Below are positions 1 to 13,119 of a stretch of DNA of 64,000 bases, in pieces; positions within the stretch are counted from its first letter, which is position 1; the number at the start of each line of letters is the position of its first letter. The DNA is taken from the NCBI GenBank assembly GCA_009809945.1, contig WTPW01001245.1, forward strand, positions 93,628 to 157,627, written 5' to 3'. A model generated the notes under the pieces. That model did no database searches, was not told where the DNA came from, and saw only the letters and a list, made by a program, of their open reading frames with translations. The translations under genes were made by a program, and so were the position numbers. Source of the DNA: Gigaspora margarita (lineage: Eukaryota > Glomeromycota > Glomeromycetes > Diversisporales > Gigasporaceae).

Positions 1-6
1 AATCGA

Positions 7-249
7 TTAATTGTCTAAGTTGGGTCTGTAAAATTCAAATCGATTAGTTGTCAACTTTACAACTAATTGATTAATTCGATTTTTGATTTGCATTACTACT
101 TGAGGAATCTGTTTGTTATCAAGGTTACAGGTACCAAAGGCCTCATCGATAATTTCTTGAAACATTTTGGCCTGCTCTTTGGTAAGTGTCAAGAATAATT
201 TTGTGCATTCTTCATCTAATTTTCTTACATGTGGGCCTTTATTAATCAT
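7..249 (-). CDS. Hypothetical protein fragment, 80 codons
   Basis: This is an open frame from an ATG at 249 to a stop at 7, encoding 80 residues. The protein is polar and mixed-charge, with several amphipathic stretches (KLDEECTKLFLTLTKEQAKM, then FQEIIDEAF). That is less biased than the Asn/Ile/Lys-rich translations typical of non-coding DNA here. I recognise no domain. It lies next to the window edge and could be one exon of a larger gene, since the sequence beyond 249 is T-rich on the plus strand and could be intron. A chance open frame remains possible. No function is assigned. Confidence 0.35.
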   Translation of the reverse strand: MINKGPHVRKLDEECTKLFLTLTKEQAKMFQEIIDEAFGTCNLDNKQIPQVVMQIKNRINQLVVKLTTNRFEFYRPNLDN

Positions 250-319
250 GTAATTCTTTTTTTTTTATCTGATGATGGGGCTTCTTTACTAAGTTTTTCT
301 TGTGTTTTTTTTATTCCAG

Positions 320-724
320 GGACTCTCTGGCACACAAGACAGCAGAGAATATTCATTAATGTATGTATTTCTTCTCATTTACTTATTTAATTTTTTATTT
401 ATTATTTATTATTATTATTTATTTATTTTCAGTCTTCTTAATTAATACTTTCAGCCAGTACATTGGTTTCAAAATCATTGAATACTTTAGACTCAGCACG
501 TTGGTCCAGGCAGATATCCTTTCTTTTGTTTATGGTACTGGTTCGTTAGTACCTTTGCTAATTTAATTTCTTTCTTTTTCTTCTTTTGGGTCTCTCAGTA
601 TTGGAATATCAGATCTTACAATCACCACCAAAATGCCAACCAGGCTCTGGCTCTTCTGGGTCAACCCAAATCCAACCAAACCAAACTAACCAAACTGGAC
701 AACTTTACGAAGGAGGCGTATTAG
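320..724 (+). CDS. Possible spliced gene, exon-like blocks, unknown product
   Basis: Three exon-like blocks lie between good splice signals. The first is 320-360, after TTTTTATTCCAG and before GTATGT. The second starts at 455, after ACTTTCAG, and is open for about 28 codons. The third is 599-724, after GGGTCTCTCAG, with 41 sense codons and a TAG stop at 722. The third block reads YWNIRSYNHHQNANQALALL at its start and ends KLDNFTKEAY. It is richer in G+C than its surroundings and in Gln, Leu and Lys codons. I recognise no family. The exact donor of block two is not clear, so the gene model is uncertain. It could be the remnant of a mobile element gene. Confidence 0.3.
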
Positions 725-962
725 ATTCAGCAAGTGGATAAGTCAAGGCTTCAGTCATCAAAACAAACAATCACAATATCTACAGTACGTCATGATACAG
801 AGATCTTACTACTATGCCACTTAGTAGTAGATTAGGATAAGTTTATATTATATTTATAAAGAATGTATGGAGTTTATTAGGAATGAATTATTCAATATCA
901 CCAAGAAAATATTTCCTCAAGGGCATCAAGTCTTTATTTATAACAAACGATAGTTTCACAAC

Positions 963-1112
963 TAAATGTTATTTGTGCAATAAATCTAATAAATTTGTTA
1001 TATCTAATAAATTGCATAAATCTAAGAAATCTGATATACCTAATAAATCTGATATAACTGATAAATCACATAAATCTAATAAATCTAATAAATGCAATAA
1101 ATGTGATAAATT
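963..1112. repeat. Short-unit minisatellite (TCTAATAAA-like)
   Basis: A run of roughly 9-12-bp units, variants of AATAAATCTAAT, TCTGATAT and TAATAAATG, is imperfectly repeated about a dozen times. It is open on the plus strand and translates to a KSNKSDK-type low-complexity string, which I treat as a by-product of the repeat. From here to about 3,640 I see no gene, only AT-rich sequence with an A-rich tract near 1,930-1,970. Confidence 0.6.
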
Positions 1113-3644
1113 ACACTTAATTCCATGATCTTGATCACTATGAGGCGCAGTCAATCATATCGAGTCACAAGGTTCACAGTACGATAAATCTGTAATACTC
1201 AATCTGATATTTTGATTGGCTCACTGATACAAGTATACATGTATATGACTGCACACACCAAAAACAGGGCTTTAGTGTTTACGAATGGACCTGTTATGAT
1301 ATTAATCATTCATATGATTGAAATGTCGTAATGACTACAAATTTAAAATAGAATTGTATTTTAATCAAAGTTTTTTCTAACACTTTAACCACATTTTGAA
1401 TATAGCTAATCATAAACATTAAAGCATACAAACCCAAAATAAATTATAATACTGTAATGTAATTTGTGCAGCAAGTTTAATCAGAATTTACATCAAGTTT
1501 CACTTGTCGTATTATTTTATACTATAATGAAAAAAGGTGCTAAAATTATGATATTTGTAATTAATATTGTAATAAAATGCATATACAGTAACCGCTATTG
1601 AAATTATGCATCTTATTTTACTGGCTTCAATCCAACTTGTTAAAATGTAATTAGATTGTATAGATACATAACAGGTTCAGCCCCTGAAAAATACAAACTG
1701 TTAATACATATCAATATATAATAAGGTAGCTATGTGATATTGTTATACAAAACCAGGAATAGAAGAATTAATAGGTCATATTAGAAGTTTTAAAAATGAA
1801 ATGTTTAACAGTTAATTAATAATAATTAATAAATTATGTACATCTTAGTTTACATGTGTATGGTACAAAGTTGGCATATGAAAAATCAACCTCGTATAAC
1901 CTTAAATGTGAGCACTATTCTATTTGCAGTAAACTAAAAAAAAAGAAAAAAAAATAAAAATAAAAAAACCGTTTCATCCATCATGAATTTTGAAGTTCTT
2001 GTAATACAAAATGAAAAATCAACTTTTGCACAGTCTAATAAAAGAACATATCAAAATCAGTAATGAAATGAACATTAGTGAGCTTGTGCATTCATACCAA
2101 ATTTTATGTAAATATTTGTTAATACCATTATTTACATGATATAAATTATTTATTTATACCCAACCAGTAATTACAATGCACATATACGCTAGTTTTTTAT
2201 TTTTACGCACAAGTAACAAAACAAACAAATAATTAATATAATAATAATAAACCTGGAAACTACAAATACCTTTTATCATAGGATTAAGCAAGTTACGTAA
2301 GGTCATGAATCACTTGGACCTGAGTCAGGATATCACTTAATTTAGTCTAATTAATTATGCAATCAATTTAAAGTGTTAACTTATGAAACAATGTAGGGAG
2401 GGCATCGATAAGGAATTAATTTTAAGGTTATATAATGCAAGTACAACAATAATAGTTTTTAAGGGTCATTGAGAAGTTAAAGGTAACAATTAACAAATGC
2501 AACTTCAATGAATGATTTTATAGTGATGAATAAGATCAATTCGAGTGTAATGATAAGAGTAATAAGGTTTTATAATATAACTTTATCAAAAGGTTTTGAA
2601 AAATTAATTAAGCTAAAATAATTGTATAAAATAAAGTTCACAAGACATTCTTTACCAATAAATTAAATCTAAATAACCCCACTACTATTCTAATTATTGT
2701 CTTGATTATAAAATACAAAAAAATCTTTAAAAATTAATTCTTATATGGTACTGCATATAGTTGCATAGCTGACCAAACCCTATAATTTTTACCATGCAAA
2801 GTAATCATTATTGGCATGCGTATTAATCATGCTTCAATCTTATGATCTATTTACCAAATAATTTATAACAGCACTGTTAGAAACCAAGTGACAACAACAA
2901 CAACCAATATGTGAAACTAATATGATAATTTGTACCATTTTCGATTGATTCGATTTATACAGTACATATTTAATACAGCAGTAATATTCTTTAAAAAACA
3001 TTCAAATAATCACTTTGAACTTCTTGACGACAAAGAAGATTTTAATATAGTTATTAATGCTGACAAATCTTCAAGCATAGAGCACATTCATCAATTTAAG
3101 ATACAGATCTTTATATTTTTGTAACATATTAGCAAAGGTCAGTAAAGATAAGAATAATATTAAAATGCTTGATTTTATTGTCAAGTAAGTTATTTTGTAG
3201 TGCAGTTTTAAGTTTATATTAAGGTACACGAATAAATCTAAATATGAAAAGTTCATAACAGATATATCTACGGAGGAATAGTTTTACTTAAAAATAATGA
3301 TGATTCATTTATTTTTGAACTTATTGTTTATAAATTTCTATTTAAAGAATTGGCAAAATACTCTAAAACTCACCTCATTGAATCAAAAGCTTATTGGCTT
3401 ACTACTATTTATAAAAAAAGTTTCCAAAATGAAAAATTTAAAGAATTACAAAAATGATACAATAATATTGTAGTTAAGTATCCTGATAAGATTTTTGATT
3501 CAGAAAAACAAAAATAATTATTATTAGAACAGAATTTAGACCTTTTTATAAAAAAGATTTTTGGACAAATTAATATTCCAAGTTAGTTTTTAGATAAACA
3601 AAAGAAGTTTTTATTTATTTCATTTACAATGCATACTAAAGTTA

Positions 3645-4297
3645 TCCCTTAGATTGTAGTAGGACACAGGCAAATTTGCCTGCATTTTTGCACTTTTTTT
3701 GCTCTGATTTACTTTTTTTAAATATCAAGATAATTAAATAAAACTTTGTACAATTATATTTGAAAATAAGGATTACTTTTTTGCAAAATTAGTTTTTATA
3801 TTATAAGAAAAAAATTTTAAGTTATATATAAGCTAAAAATAGATATCTTTAAAAAAAATTTTTTAAAAAATTTTATCACAATTTCTCTGTAATCTTATTT
3901 AGTTTTAGTTTTAAAGCTATAGTTCTTAAGACAATATTGTAGTTTATATAAAGGATGATAACTTTTATTATTGCAACATTAATGATTTTTTTGTAAAAAT
4001 CAAGACTTGTATTAGAAGTAAAGGTTTTTTTATAGACGGGAACATATAAAATTTAAGAAAATCTAAAGAAAAATTTTAATAGTAAAAATGCTAATACAAG
4101 AACTTTTAAACTTTGATTATACTAAAGTTTTCTAATAATTTGAAAAAATTTTTATAACAAAATTACTAAAACAAAACTCAAAGAATATTTTTTACTTAGA
4201 GAAGGTATAGCTAAAATCAATATTTAAAATTTTATTAAAATTTTATTAAAATTTTTAAAATACGCAGGCAAATTTGCTTGTGTTACAATCTAAGAGA
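3645..4297. mobile_element. Non-autonomous TIR element, TA target (653 bp)
   Basis: The left end TATCCCTTAGATTGTAGTAG and the right end (read inward on the other strand) TATCTCTTAGATTGTAACAC are inverted copies. Both continue into CAGGCAAATTTGCCTGC and GCAGGCAAATTTGCTTG. A TA dinucleotide flanks both ends (3643-3644 and 4298-4299), as in Tc1/mariner-type insertion. The interior is AT-rich with no coding frame. Family assignment is tentative. Confidence 0.65.
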
Positions 4298-4589
4298 TAG
4301 TATAGAACAATTACCAAATTTAAATATAACAAGATTATAATTCTAAACCTTTCACAATTACTAATTAAAATCTAAATTCATTATATCTAAAAGCATTAAT
4401 ATTAATGCCTGATATCTGCAAAAAACTAATAAACTAAGCATGCAACAATCATAAGTGTTAAAACAATTATGTAAAACTGCACAATTTTATATAACTAGCA
4501 AACAACATAAACAATAATCGCAGTACCAATAGTAAAACATTATAAAAACAAGCCCTATATTAATACTATTTTGAATCAAGTTCAAAAAA

Positions 4590-5870
4590 TCCTAAGTAAC
4601 TGATACACAATCGATAATCTAAATGGAATCCCATATAAAACAAGTAAAAACAATAACATATAAATATACTAAATCAAGAAAGTATGATAATAAACAATCA
4701 AGTCAATGTACACATAAAAAAATTAATACTGTGAACACATACTGCAATATTATAGAATCCTTTAAACATTAATTCCTACCATAATAACGGTAACTTAGAG
4801 GTCAATACGCATGGCACAAGAAAATGACCATCGAATTAATAGTACTAATTGTAAAATATTATAAAAACAAGCTTCCATATTAATACAATTATGAATTAAG
4901 TTTGAAAAATATAAATTCAGTACCAATATAAAATAAAAAATCTTAAGTAACTAAATATACAATCAATAATCCAAACAGAATCCTGAGTAAAACAAGTAAA
5001 AACAAGCTACAATGTTAACATATAAATCAAAAAAGCATGATAATAAACAATGTATACATAAAAAATCAATACTGTGAACACATACTGTAATATTATAGAA
5101 TCCCTTAAACATCAATCCTAGCTGTGATAAACAGTAACTTAAAGGCATAATACGTAAACTTGAAATACTTACTTAAAATATAGTCTGGGGTAATTATACA
5201 TGAAATATAAACTTGAAATACTTACTTAAAATAGTCCAAAGTAAACATGCACAAATAGCATGTACATATATACAAAAGCCATATCAAACTAGATTAATAT
5301 AAAATGCAATATCATGTGAAAATATAACCAATCAAAGAACTGTATTTGTTCATATCATTTCACTCTTCAGATAACTATACACAACATTACACTCTGTTCC
5401 TGGTAAACATTAAGTAACTCAATACACTATCAATAATCCAAATAGAATCCCAAGTAAAACAAGTAAAAACAAGCTACAAATGTTAACACATAAATCAAGA
5501 AAGCATGATAATAAACAAAGGACACTTAAAAATTATTACTGTAATCACATACCAGAATCCCTTAAACATCAATCCTTACTGTGATAATCAGTAACTCAAA
5601 GGCAGAAAATGTAAACTTGAAATACTTAAATAGTCCTTTTTGTATAGACAATCATGCACGAATAGCATGTACATACACAAAAAAGTCATATCAAACCAGT
5701 TTAATATAAAATGCAAATTTGGAACATCATATTCCACAATGTTATGTGAAAATATAACCATTAAAGAACCATATTTGTTTAAATCATTTCACTCTTCAGA
5801 TAACAATGCACTTCATTGCACTCTGTTTCTGGTATTACTATTATATGTTTTTAGAGGCTGCATTCGTTAA
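4590..5870. repeat. Tandem repeat, about 410-450 bp unit, three copies
   Basis: The block containing AAAACAAGTAAAAACAA, a GATAATAAACAA segment and CATACTG..ATAGAATCC..TTAAACAT recurs at about 4,610-4,800, 4,950-5,150 and 5,430-5,610. A second block holding GCACAAATAGCATGTACATA and a TTTCACTCTTCAGATAAC segment recurs at about 5,245-5,400 and 5,650-5,835. The order is conserved, so this is a long-unit tandem array with indels. No gene is seen. The stretch 5,880-7,290 after it holds nothing I can name. Confidence 0.7.
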
Positions 5871-7290
5871 TTTATATACCTAAAGACCCAGCCTGATTTT
5901 TCTTTAGTGACAATTAATGCAGATATTTGAAGGCCATTGACTATTAATTATAGTGTTATCTATATTTTTTATATTTAAATTTTATATTAAAACATCATAT
6001 TGCTCATTTTGTCCTAATAAGCTAAAATTTTCCAGTTTAATTTCAAAAAAAACCTAAGGTTAATTTATTCAAAGTAGCTCCACTTTCAATAAATAATTAA
6101 ATAATATGTGATTTATCATTTCCAATAAATAGCTAGAAATCAATCCATTCTTTGACCTTACTTTCTAAAATAAATAAATTGAGAACCTTTAAAAAACCTG
6201 CATAGTCAAATAGTATTTCAGAAAATTCTGTATTTATCCCATTTTATTTTAAAAATTCTTTTAAATGAATTAGTCATTTTCACCAAGAGACAAAAAATAG
6301 TTAGAAATGAATAAAGATATTTTTTTGAATGAAAATGGAACTTGCTAAAAAATAGAAATAGGTATTTACACAATGCTAACTCACAAGTGTGCACAAGTAT
6401 TTAAATTATTATATCCATTAATTCATGCATACCACACATAAAGATTTTTGCTCCATGAATATGAATTGCTTTTGTGTCACATTAACAAAGATTTATCATT
6501 ATTCACATGCATACACATTTGTAATTTTAGGTAGCATCCCAAAAATTGTTCATCCCATAATTTTTGACCAATAAAAACATAAAGTTGAATATAAAGAGTT
6601 AATGTAGTTTCTAATGGTAAATCTCTACAAGAATCATTTTAATTAGACCACAGAAGGAGATTTTTTAATCAAAATTTAGAGCATTTATGCTTTTTTTTAT
6701 AAAAAGTGTTTTCTTCAATTTTTACTGATCTTAAAATCTAAATTACAAGGCTGAAACAAATTTTGGTGGTGTGGTGCATTAGTAGATTTGAATCTCTAAA
6801 ATGTTTAGAGTATATATATGTACATATGTGAAATATAAAAATATGATAAACTGATTTTAGGGTGGAGATGTTATGTTCTGCTCAAATTCAGTCTTGATTC
6901 AAAAATTAGGTCAAGGTAATAAATTGTGGACCAGACCAAGGTTCATAGACTGGTCAGTTAATAAACTAATAATGACCACAATATAATTTGAAAAATTCTT
7001 TTTTGCTAAAAAAATATGATCCAAGCCCAAAATTGTGCATCATGGATTGAGTAACTTAAATCTTTTTATACTACTTAAATTGTGGACTTAGAAATAGAAA
7101 TTAATTTACAAAAATCAAATTTGTTTTAAGCTTCATCCTTTTTAATTATCCTTTTATTATATAGCATTATAAAATTATTATTAATCACAATATCCTTTAT
7201 ACTTCTATCTATCATTTTATTCATCTGAAATGAGAGATGTATTCTTAACTATATTGCATAATCAATGAATACATTCAAAAGGGCTTGAAC

Positions 7291-9046
7291 TAGGGTTCTG
7301 CAAGTAAACATGCTGGGTACAAATAGCACTATGCCAGGCACTGTTAGTATTATTTGATGGGCAAATAATAGTGCTCTAAGTGCCTGCTATCATTTTTTTG
7401 TTATGCCTGAACAGTATAGTGTGTGTATTATAAGAATACATTTGATAGATGGGTTTAATTAGATTAGTCTGAGCATTTCCAACACTTTATACTTTATTAT
7501 TTATTTTAATTTATATTCAATTTTTTTTTCTTTACTAGGATCTACTATTTTTATTTAATTAAACCACCTAACGAAAGTTTAACTTGAATTGTTTATGAAA
7601 TATAATATATATCAATGTAATAATTTTGTTTTTTTATTTTTGCTTCTATTTCACTTTAAGAGGCAATTGCTACTTCTAATCGATATGAGTTTGTTCTGAT
7701 ATATAGAAGGTCATAAAAAAATTAAAAATTGAACAATGTTATAATATTGCTTTTCATATTGTTTGATAGAGTAATAGTATAATTAAATTGACTAGTTAAA
7801 ATAGCAATAACATTGAATAAAATTCATATTTATGAAAAAGACTTCAGTAACTCTATCTGCTGATTACTTGTACCAATATTTACACTAACACTTTAGAAGT
7901 AACGTCTCAAAAAACAGTGGAAGAACTAAGGAAAACATGCAGCTATTATTTAGAGATACAGCCAACTAAGTATCTGCTAATAGCTTTAGAGTTTGTTATT
8001 CACCGCTTTGGCCTTAGCACTTATCGTTTAGAGATAAAGTTCATAGAATACCTGCTAACAAGTTTAGAGTTTATTACTCACTAAAACAACTGGGGTCTAG
8101 AAATGAGAAGTACTTGGTGGCGCTCTGATGGAAATAGGACTTTACAGGAAGAACTACTGTCTTTATTTAGGCTATCAGTGAACTTTTTTTGGTGTCACTG
8201 GGTTGTGAAGAAATTTTAAAAATAGTAGGCATTTCAGTGTACGCTTCCAAAAGATCTGCAGTATTTACTGCTTCCAAAAAGGAAAGATACTAACCATATT
8301 GGATACAACCATTACAAGTGGCTTGGAAACAAGTAATGTGAACTGACATGCAAGACTCTTGGGAAACCCACTAAAAGAAGATTCTAGAAGCTCTTGGCTC
8401 AAGCAGTCTGGTTTATATAACTGCTTTTTATTTAATATGCTGGGACCTGAGCTGCTAAAAAGATGAACTGGGTTTACATGCTAATAATTTTATTTCAAAG
8501 TCTAATGGGTTATTTGTTAACCAAGTTTAGCTAACAGAATGGTCTCGGATAAAGATTGAGGGTAGCAGAAGGCCATCATGAAGTCTGAGTTTCTTTTTGT
8601 CATAGAAATTATAATATTATTCTCTTCTGCATGTAATAGTATTAATTCTAATAAAGCATAAAAAGCAAGGTCTCATTTATAAAATAAAAAAAAATAAAAT
8701 TCATATTTATTATATTTTTTTTGAATAAGTCTTTCTAACTATTGAGTAAAGATTTATAATTGACTTTACTGCATCATATATCATTCATTATATTTGCTTG
8801 TGCTAGTTATGTAATTTCAATTGCAAATTCAAGATGAGTGCGTAAAAATTGATTTAATTAATTGATTGTATAAATATGTAATATATCTAGCACTATTGGC
8901 ACAATGCTGGGCACCAATACTAATGCCAATACTTGTGCCAGTGCTATATAAGGCCATGCTGGTGCCATAAAATTTAAAGTCAAGTTATGCTCATGCCTTA
9001 AATGCCCTCTTTTTTTATAGTTATATGCCAGGTTTGCAGTACTCTA
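7291..9046. mobile_element. Probable hAT-like non-autonomous element (1.76 kb)
   Basis: The left end TAGGGTTCTGCAAGTAA matches the reverse complement of the right end, TAGAGTACTGCAAACC. The flanking 8-mers are gcttgaac and gtttgaat (6 of 8 identical), as expected of an old 8-bp target duplication. Subterminal sequences at 7,310-7,420 and 8,885-9,010 share GTGCC and CATGCTGG motifs in both orientations. No transposase frame survives. TIR and target-size rules point to hAT, with moderate certainty. Confidence 0.5.
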
Positions 9047-9154
9047 GTTTGAATAGTTGTAGATCACCATGCTATAGAAGTTCATCAAATTTCCTGAATT
9101 TCTAGACATTTTTGAAAATAGCAAAATAACAATATACGAAAGCATAATATCAAA

Positions 9155-10180
9155 GTCATAGGACATGTCATATCTTGTGATATATGAGTATTAGTTTATA
9201 ATAAAAATTATAATAAAAAATATATGAATTTACTATAAACTTTAAGCTTACATTATTTTTAACTTACATATTAACTTTTTTCAAATTTTGCAATTAAGCA
9301 TATTGAAAATAATAGATTAAGGATACTCAGAACATTTTTTTAAAATTTTGTTAATTTTACAATTTCAAAATGTACTTAGTCAAAAACAAATATTCACTAA
9401 TTTTAAATCAGCAATTATATGTAAAATTATGCTCTGAACAATTTTATTTAGTTGCAAAAATAGGTTATCTTAACAAAAAAGTAGGTTAGGCATATACTAA
9501 CGTTAAAATTTTGGGTTGTAATATAAAACCTCTTTTTTTTGTTATGATAACCTGCTTTGGGCTTCTAAGTAAACTTGTTCAGCACATAGTTCTACTCATA
9601 TTGAGGTTAAAATGCATTTTTGCGAACCTTTTACTAAGTGAAAAATAGTGTTAAAGTTAGAAAAAAAGTTTTCTTTTAGAAAAAAAATTTTTTCTAACTT
9701 TAACACTATTTTTTACTTAGTAAAAGATTCACAAAAATGTGTTTTAACCACAATATGAGTAGAACTATGTATTGAACAAGTTTACTTAGAAGCCCAATGC
9801 AGGTTATCTTGACAAAAAAAGGGTTTATATTACAACCCAAAAATTTTTAACTTTAATATATAGCTAACCTACTTTTTTATCAAGATAACCTATTTTTGCA
9901 ACCAAGTAAAGTTGTTCAGAATATAATTTTACATATAATTGCTGATTTAAAATTAGCGAATATTTGTTTTTGACAAAGTTATATTTTGAAATTGTACAAA
10001 ATTAACAAAATTTTAAAAAATGTTCTGAGTAACCTTAATCTACTATTTTCAATATGCTTAATCACAAAATTTGAAAAAAGTTAATATGTATAATGTGAGG
10101 CTTAAAGTTTATAGTAAATTCATATATTTTTATTATAATTTTTATTATAATTTATTATCCAACATAATATGTTCTATGAC
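9155..10180. mobile_element. 1-kb near-perfect palindrome (foldback element)
   Basis: The sequence from GTCATAGGACATGT (9155) to ACATAATATGTTCTATGAC (end 10180) folds on itself with arms of about 500 bp and centre near 9,680. The arms match almost continuously: TTAGAAAAAAAGTTTTC at the centre, CTTCTAAGTAAACTTGTTCA at 9,565 against TGAACAAGTTTACTTAGAAG at 9,775, and CAGCAATTATATG at 9,410 against CATATAATTGCTG at 9,934. There is no coding frame. It resembles a foldback or very-long-TIR MITE. I could not define a target duplication. Confidence 0.75.
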
Positions 10181-10280
10181 TGATCAATTAACTTTCTAAT
10201 CCAATCCAATAAAATCAATCCAACCTTCAATAAAATTACTTGGTATCATGTGCATTTCTGTTTGAAATAAATTCCAATAA

Positions 10281-10365
10281 GGATAATATGGGCTTGGTGC
10301 TGCAAAAAGAAGGTAAATCAACAAAACAAAAGATCTTCAGAAAATCAATTTTTATGTTATACAAG
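10281..10365 (+). repeat. Fragment of the GGGCTAGGAGCTG MITE family
   Basis: The segment ATATGGGCTTGGTGCTG followed by AAAACAAAAGATCTTCAGAA matches the left part of the complete element at 35,010-35,271. The right end is absent, so this is a truncated copy. Confidence 0.55.
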
Positions 10366-10394
10366 TGTTTGTGGGCACTACTAGTCCCTTTATG

Positions 10395-11105
10395 ACTCAA
10401 AGTATTCATAATGAATGAAACTTGATTTTTTAAAATTCTACTACAGAACTACTATTTCATAATGATAAAGAATTATTTTGTATTAATATATATAATTTCT
10501 ATTATGAATTACTATAAAAAAATTCTGTTACAAACCTACTTGACAGATAATACATTGCTTTATATTATGAATTACTGTTAAAAAGTCCCATATAAAACTT
10601 GTGTGCTATTCTAATAATCACAGTATATTGTTAGGTTTTAATTAGTTCATATTGGAATTATTATGGTTTCTGTCATGTATTACTGTTTTAAACCTTACTA
10701 TTCTGATGATACACAGTATGTGACTTACTAATCTAATTTCAAAGATACAAAGTGCCTATAATGAATAAAACTCAATTTTTTAAATTTCACTACAGAACTC
10801 ACTATTCTAGTAAGAATAAAAAAGTGAATTATTTTGTATTAGAATCACTATAATTTCTATCATGAATTACTATAAAAAATTTTGCTACAAACCTATTCAA
10901 CAGATAATACATTTTAAGTTGAGTTTGATCAAATTATTGTGGTTTCTATTATGAATTACAGTTAAAAATTCTCATACAAAACTTGAATGCTATTCTAATA
11001 ATCATAATACAGGGTTAGGGTTAAATTAGTTCAGATTAGAATATTAGGTTTCTATCAAACCTTACTATTTTGTTGATACACAGTATGTAACTCACTAACA
11101 CATAT
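10395..11105. repeat. Tandem repeat, about 355-bp unit
   Basis: Two long units begin near 10,395 and 10,745. Each carries ATAATGAATRAAACT, a CTACAGAACT segment, TCTATYATGAATTACTATAA, ACAGATAATACATT and GATACACAGTATGT. The start of a third unit lies at about 11,860-11,920 (GTAATGAACGAAACTCAATT), beyond the inserted TIR element at 11,108-11,843. The insertion therefore post-dates the array. Confidence 0.7.
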
Positions 11106-11107
11106 TA

Positions 11108-11843
11108 CAGTCGCATCCTTCTAAGTGCAAACCCTCCCTATATACAAACCATAGCTTGGTTCTGAGCTTGGGAATTAGTCACTCTCTATATTCTGCATAT
11201 GCATGAGATTTGGGGTTCTGTATATATATATGCATCCCTGTAAATGCATGCATGTGATTAATTTTAAAGCTAGCCAATAATAATACTGGATTTTTTATAG
11301 CTTATTTTTGAATATAATTGATTTTTGGCTAATCACCAATAGTTGTTACATAGTAAAGTCTACATTTTACTAAGCAAATCGAATATTATCGCTTAAGTAA
11401 ACTTGTTGAATGAACAAAATACACACATATGTTAAAATTTTTATCAAAATCAGAATACTTTTTATTATTTGACTTTTAATTTTTAAGTTCAATGAATATA
11501 TTTTTAAAAAAATTTTAATTTTTTGTTGAACGTAAAAATTAAAAACCAAATAATAAAAAGTTCTTTAATATTGATGAAAATTTTAGAGTATATGTATTAT
11601 GATCTTTTAAAAAGTTTACTTAAGTGATTAAAATCGATTTACATAATAAACTTTGGACTTTACTATGTAGCAACTATTATTGATCATAGGATAGCTCATT
11701 TTTGGGTAAAAAGCATTAAAGTATTGATCATGTAATTGACTTCACTTTTGATTGGCTATCTAAGTTAATTCTATAAATGCATACCCACTTTAAGTGCACA
11801 CTAATACCTGGTCCCAAGAGCATGCACTTAGGGGGTGTGACTA
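11108..11843. mobile_element. Pogo/Tc1-like non-autonomous element, TA target (736 bp)
   Basis: The ends are CAGTCGCATCCTTCTAAGTG and, inverted, TAGTCACACCCCCTAAGTGC. A TA lies on each side (11,106-11,107 and 11,844-11,845). Inner arms also pair, for example TTGTTACATAGTAAAGTC at 11,343 against GACTTTACTATGTAGCAA at 11,658. The CAGT-type terminus and TA target are typical of pogo/Tigger-like and other Tc1-mariner elements. There is no transposase frame. Confidence 0.7.
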
Positions 11844-12252
11844 TATTAACATTATCCATATCTCAGTTAATCCACTTTCAAAATACAAATGCACGTAATG
11901 AACGAAACTCAATTCTTTAAAAGAAAAGCAAATTAATTGACAGCTTATTCATTAAAAAAATTCAATTGACTTTGTTACATCCAAAAAGCTGTAATTAGAA
12001 TATGGAAAAATTCATTTGGTTATAACAATATATTAAATCTGCATAATTAAAGTATAACAGATTCATCAATATTTGTAATTGATCTATTACTATGAATTGC
12101 ACATATCCTTAAAAGCTAAAATTTTTTACACACTTATACTTACCAAGCAAGCAATTAAACATGATACTATATGTCATAAGGGCTATTAATGCTAGCGACA
12201 TGTATTTAATAATGAATTTCTCATGATATGTGATTATGACCATTTATGCTAT

Positions 12253-12636
12253 CAGGGACCCAGAAAAATATCAGCTTGATTTAGCAAAAATTTATATCAA
12301 TTTGGTCAAAAATATCAATTTTTATTGATATGCCCATGATTGGCCAATAATAATTTAAGATTTGGTATAATATTAAATAATGTAATCAATATCTAAGTTC
12401 ATGTTTTTCAGGAAGTTAACAGAAATTTTGTTAGTTGATTGTCTATATCTCCAAAATCTGCTGACAGTTTAGGTTGGCCAAATTAATATTGCCCAGCCCA
12501 AATTATACTTTAATTTTGCCTGAAGTGGTGTAGTTACACTGTATAAAAGATGTAAAAATATCAATTTCTTTATGATTTGACCTAAAAATACTGATTTATA
12601 TTAATATATATATATCAATATTTTTTCTTGTTCCTG
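12253..12636. mobile_element. hAT-type MITE with 8-bp target duplication (384 bp)
   Basis: The left end CAGGGACCCAGAAAAATATC pairs with the right end read inward, CAGGAACAAGAAAAAATATT. The flanks are tatgctat (12,245-12,252) and tatgccat (12,637-12,644), 7 of 8 identical. The interior repeats ATATCAATTT and AAAAATATC-like motifs. There is no coding frame. The 8-bp target and CAGGG terminus are standard hAT features. Confidence 0.7.
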
Positions 12637-12689
12637 TATGCCATCTAATTTAACATGTACAAAATGATTGGTAAAAATGTACAGGACAC

Positions 12690-12900
12690 TCGTGATGAGA
12701 TGATAATTTTATTATAAAGAGAAATATATAATAAATTATAAGAAAACACAAAATTTAAAGAGCTATACTACAAAATTTTATTAATATAACTGCTTTTGTG
12801 TTTTAAGTAAAAATGTCATAGATTGTATTTTAAATTGATTTGTACAAAAAAAAATATTTTTGAAAAATTGTCAATTTACCCATTTTTTGCCCTAGAGTTT
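12690..12900 (+). repeat. Interior fragment of the 35-kb MITE family
   Basis: The segment with AAAATTTTATTAATATAACT, GTGTTTTAAGTAAAAATG, AAATTGATTTGTA and AAAATTGTCAATTT follows the same order as 35,120-35,250. The termini are degraded. Confidence 0.5.
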
Positions 12901-13119
12901 TAGTACAGTACCTACTATAAGTATCCAACCCCAGGTAACTTTCTATAGAGAATTTGAAACAACTTGAAATTTTTTATAGCAAAAGAACATTATAAAATCT
13001 GATTATCCATACTTACTATAGATGATAAAGCTTTCATATTGGGCATTTATAATAAAAATTGCCATATACATCATGAATATACATCATAGCCCACATTGTT
13101 TTTTTTAAATTAATATAAA

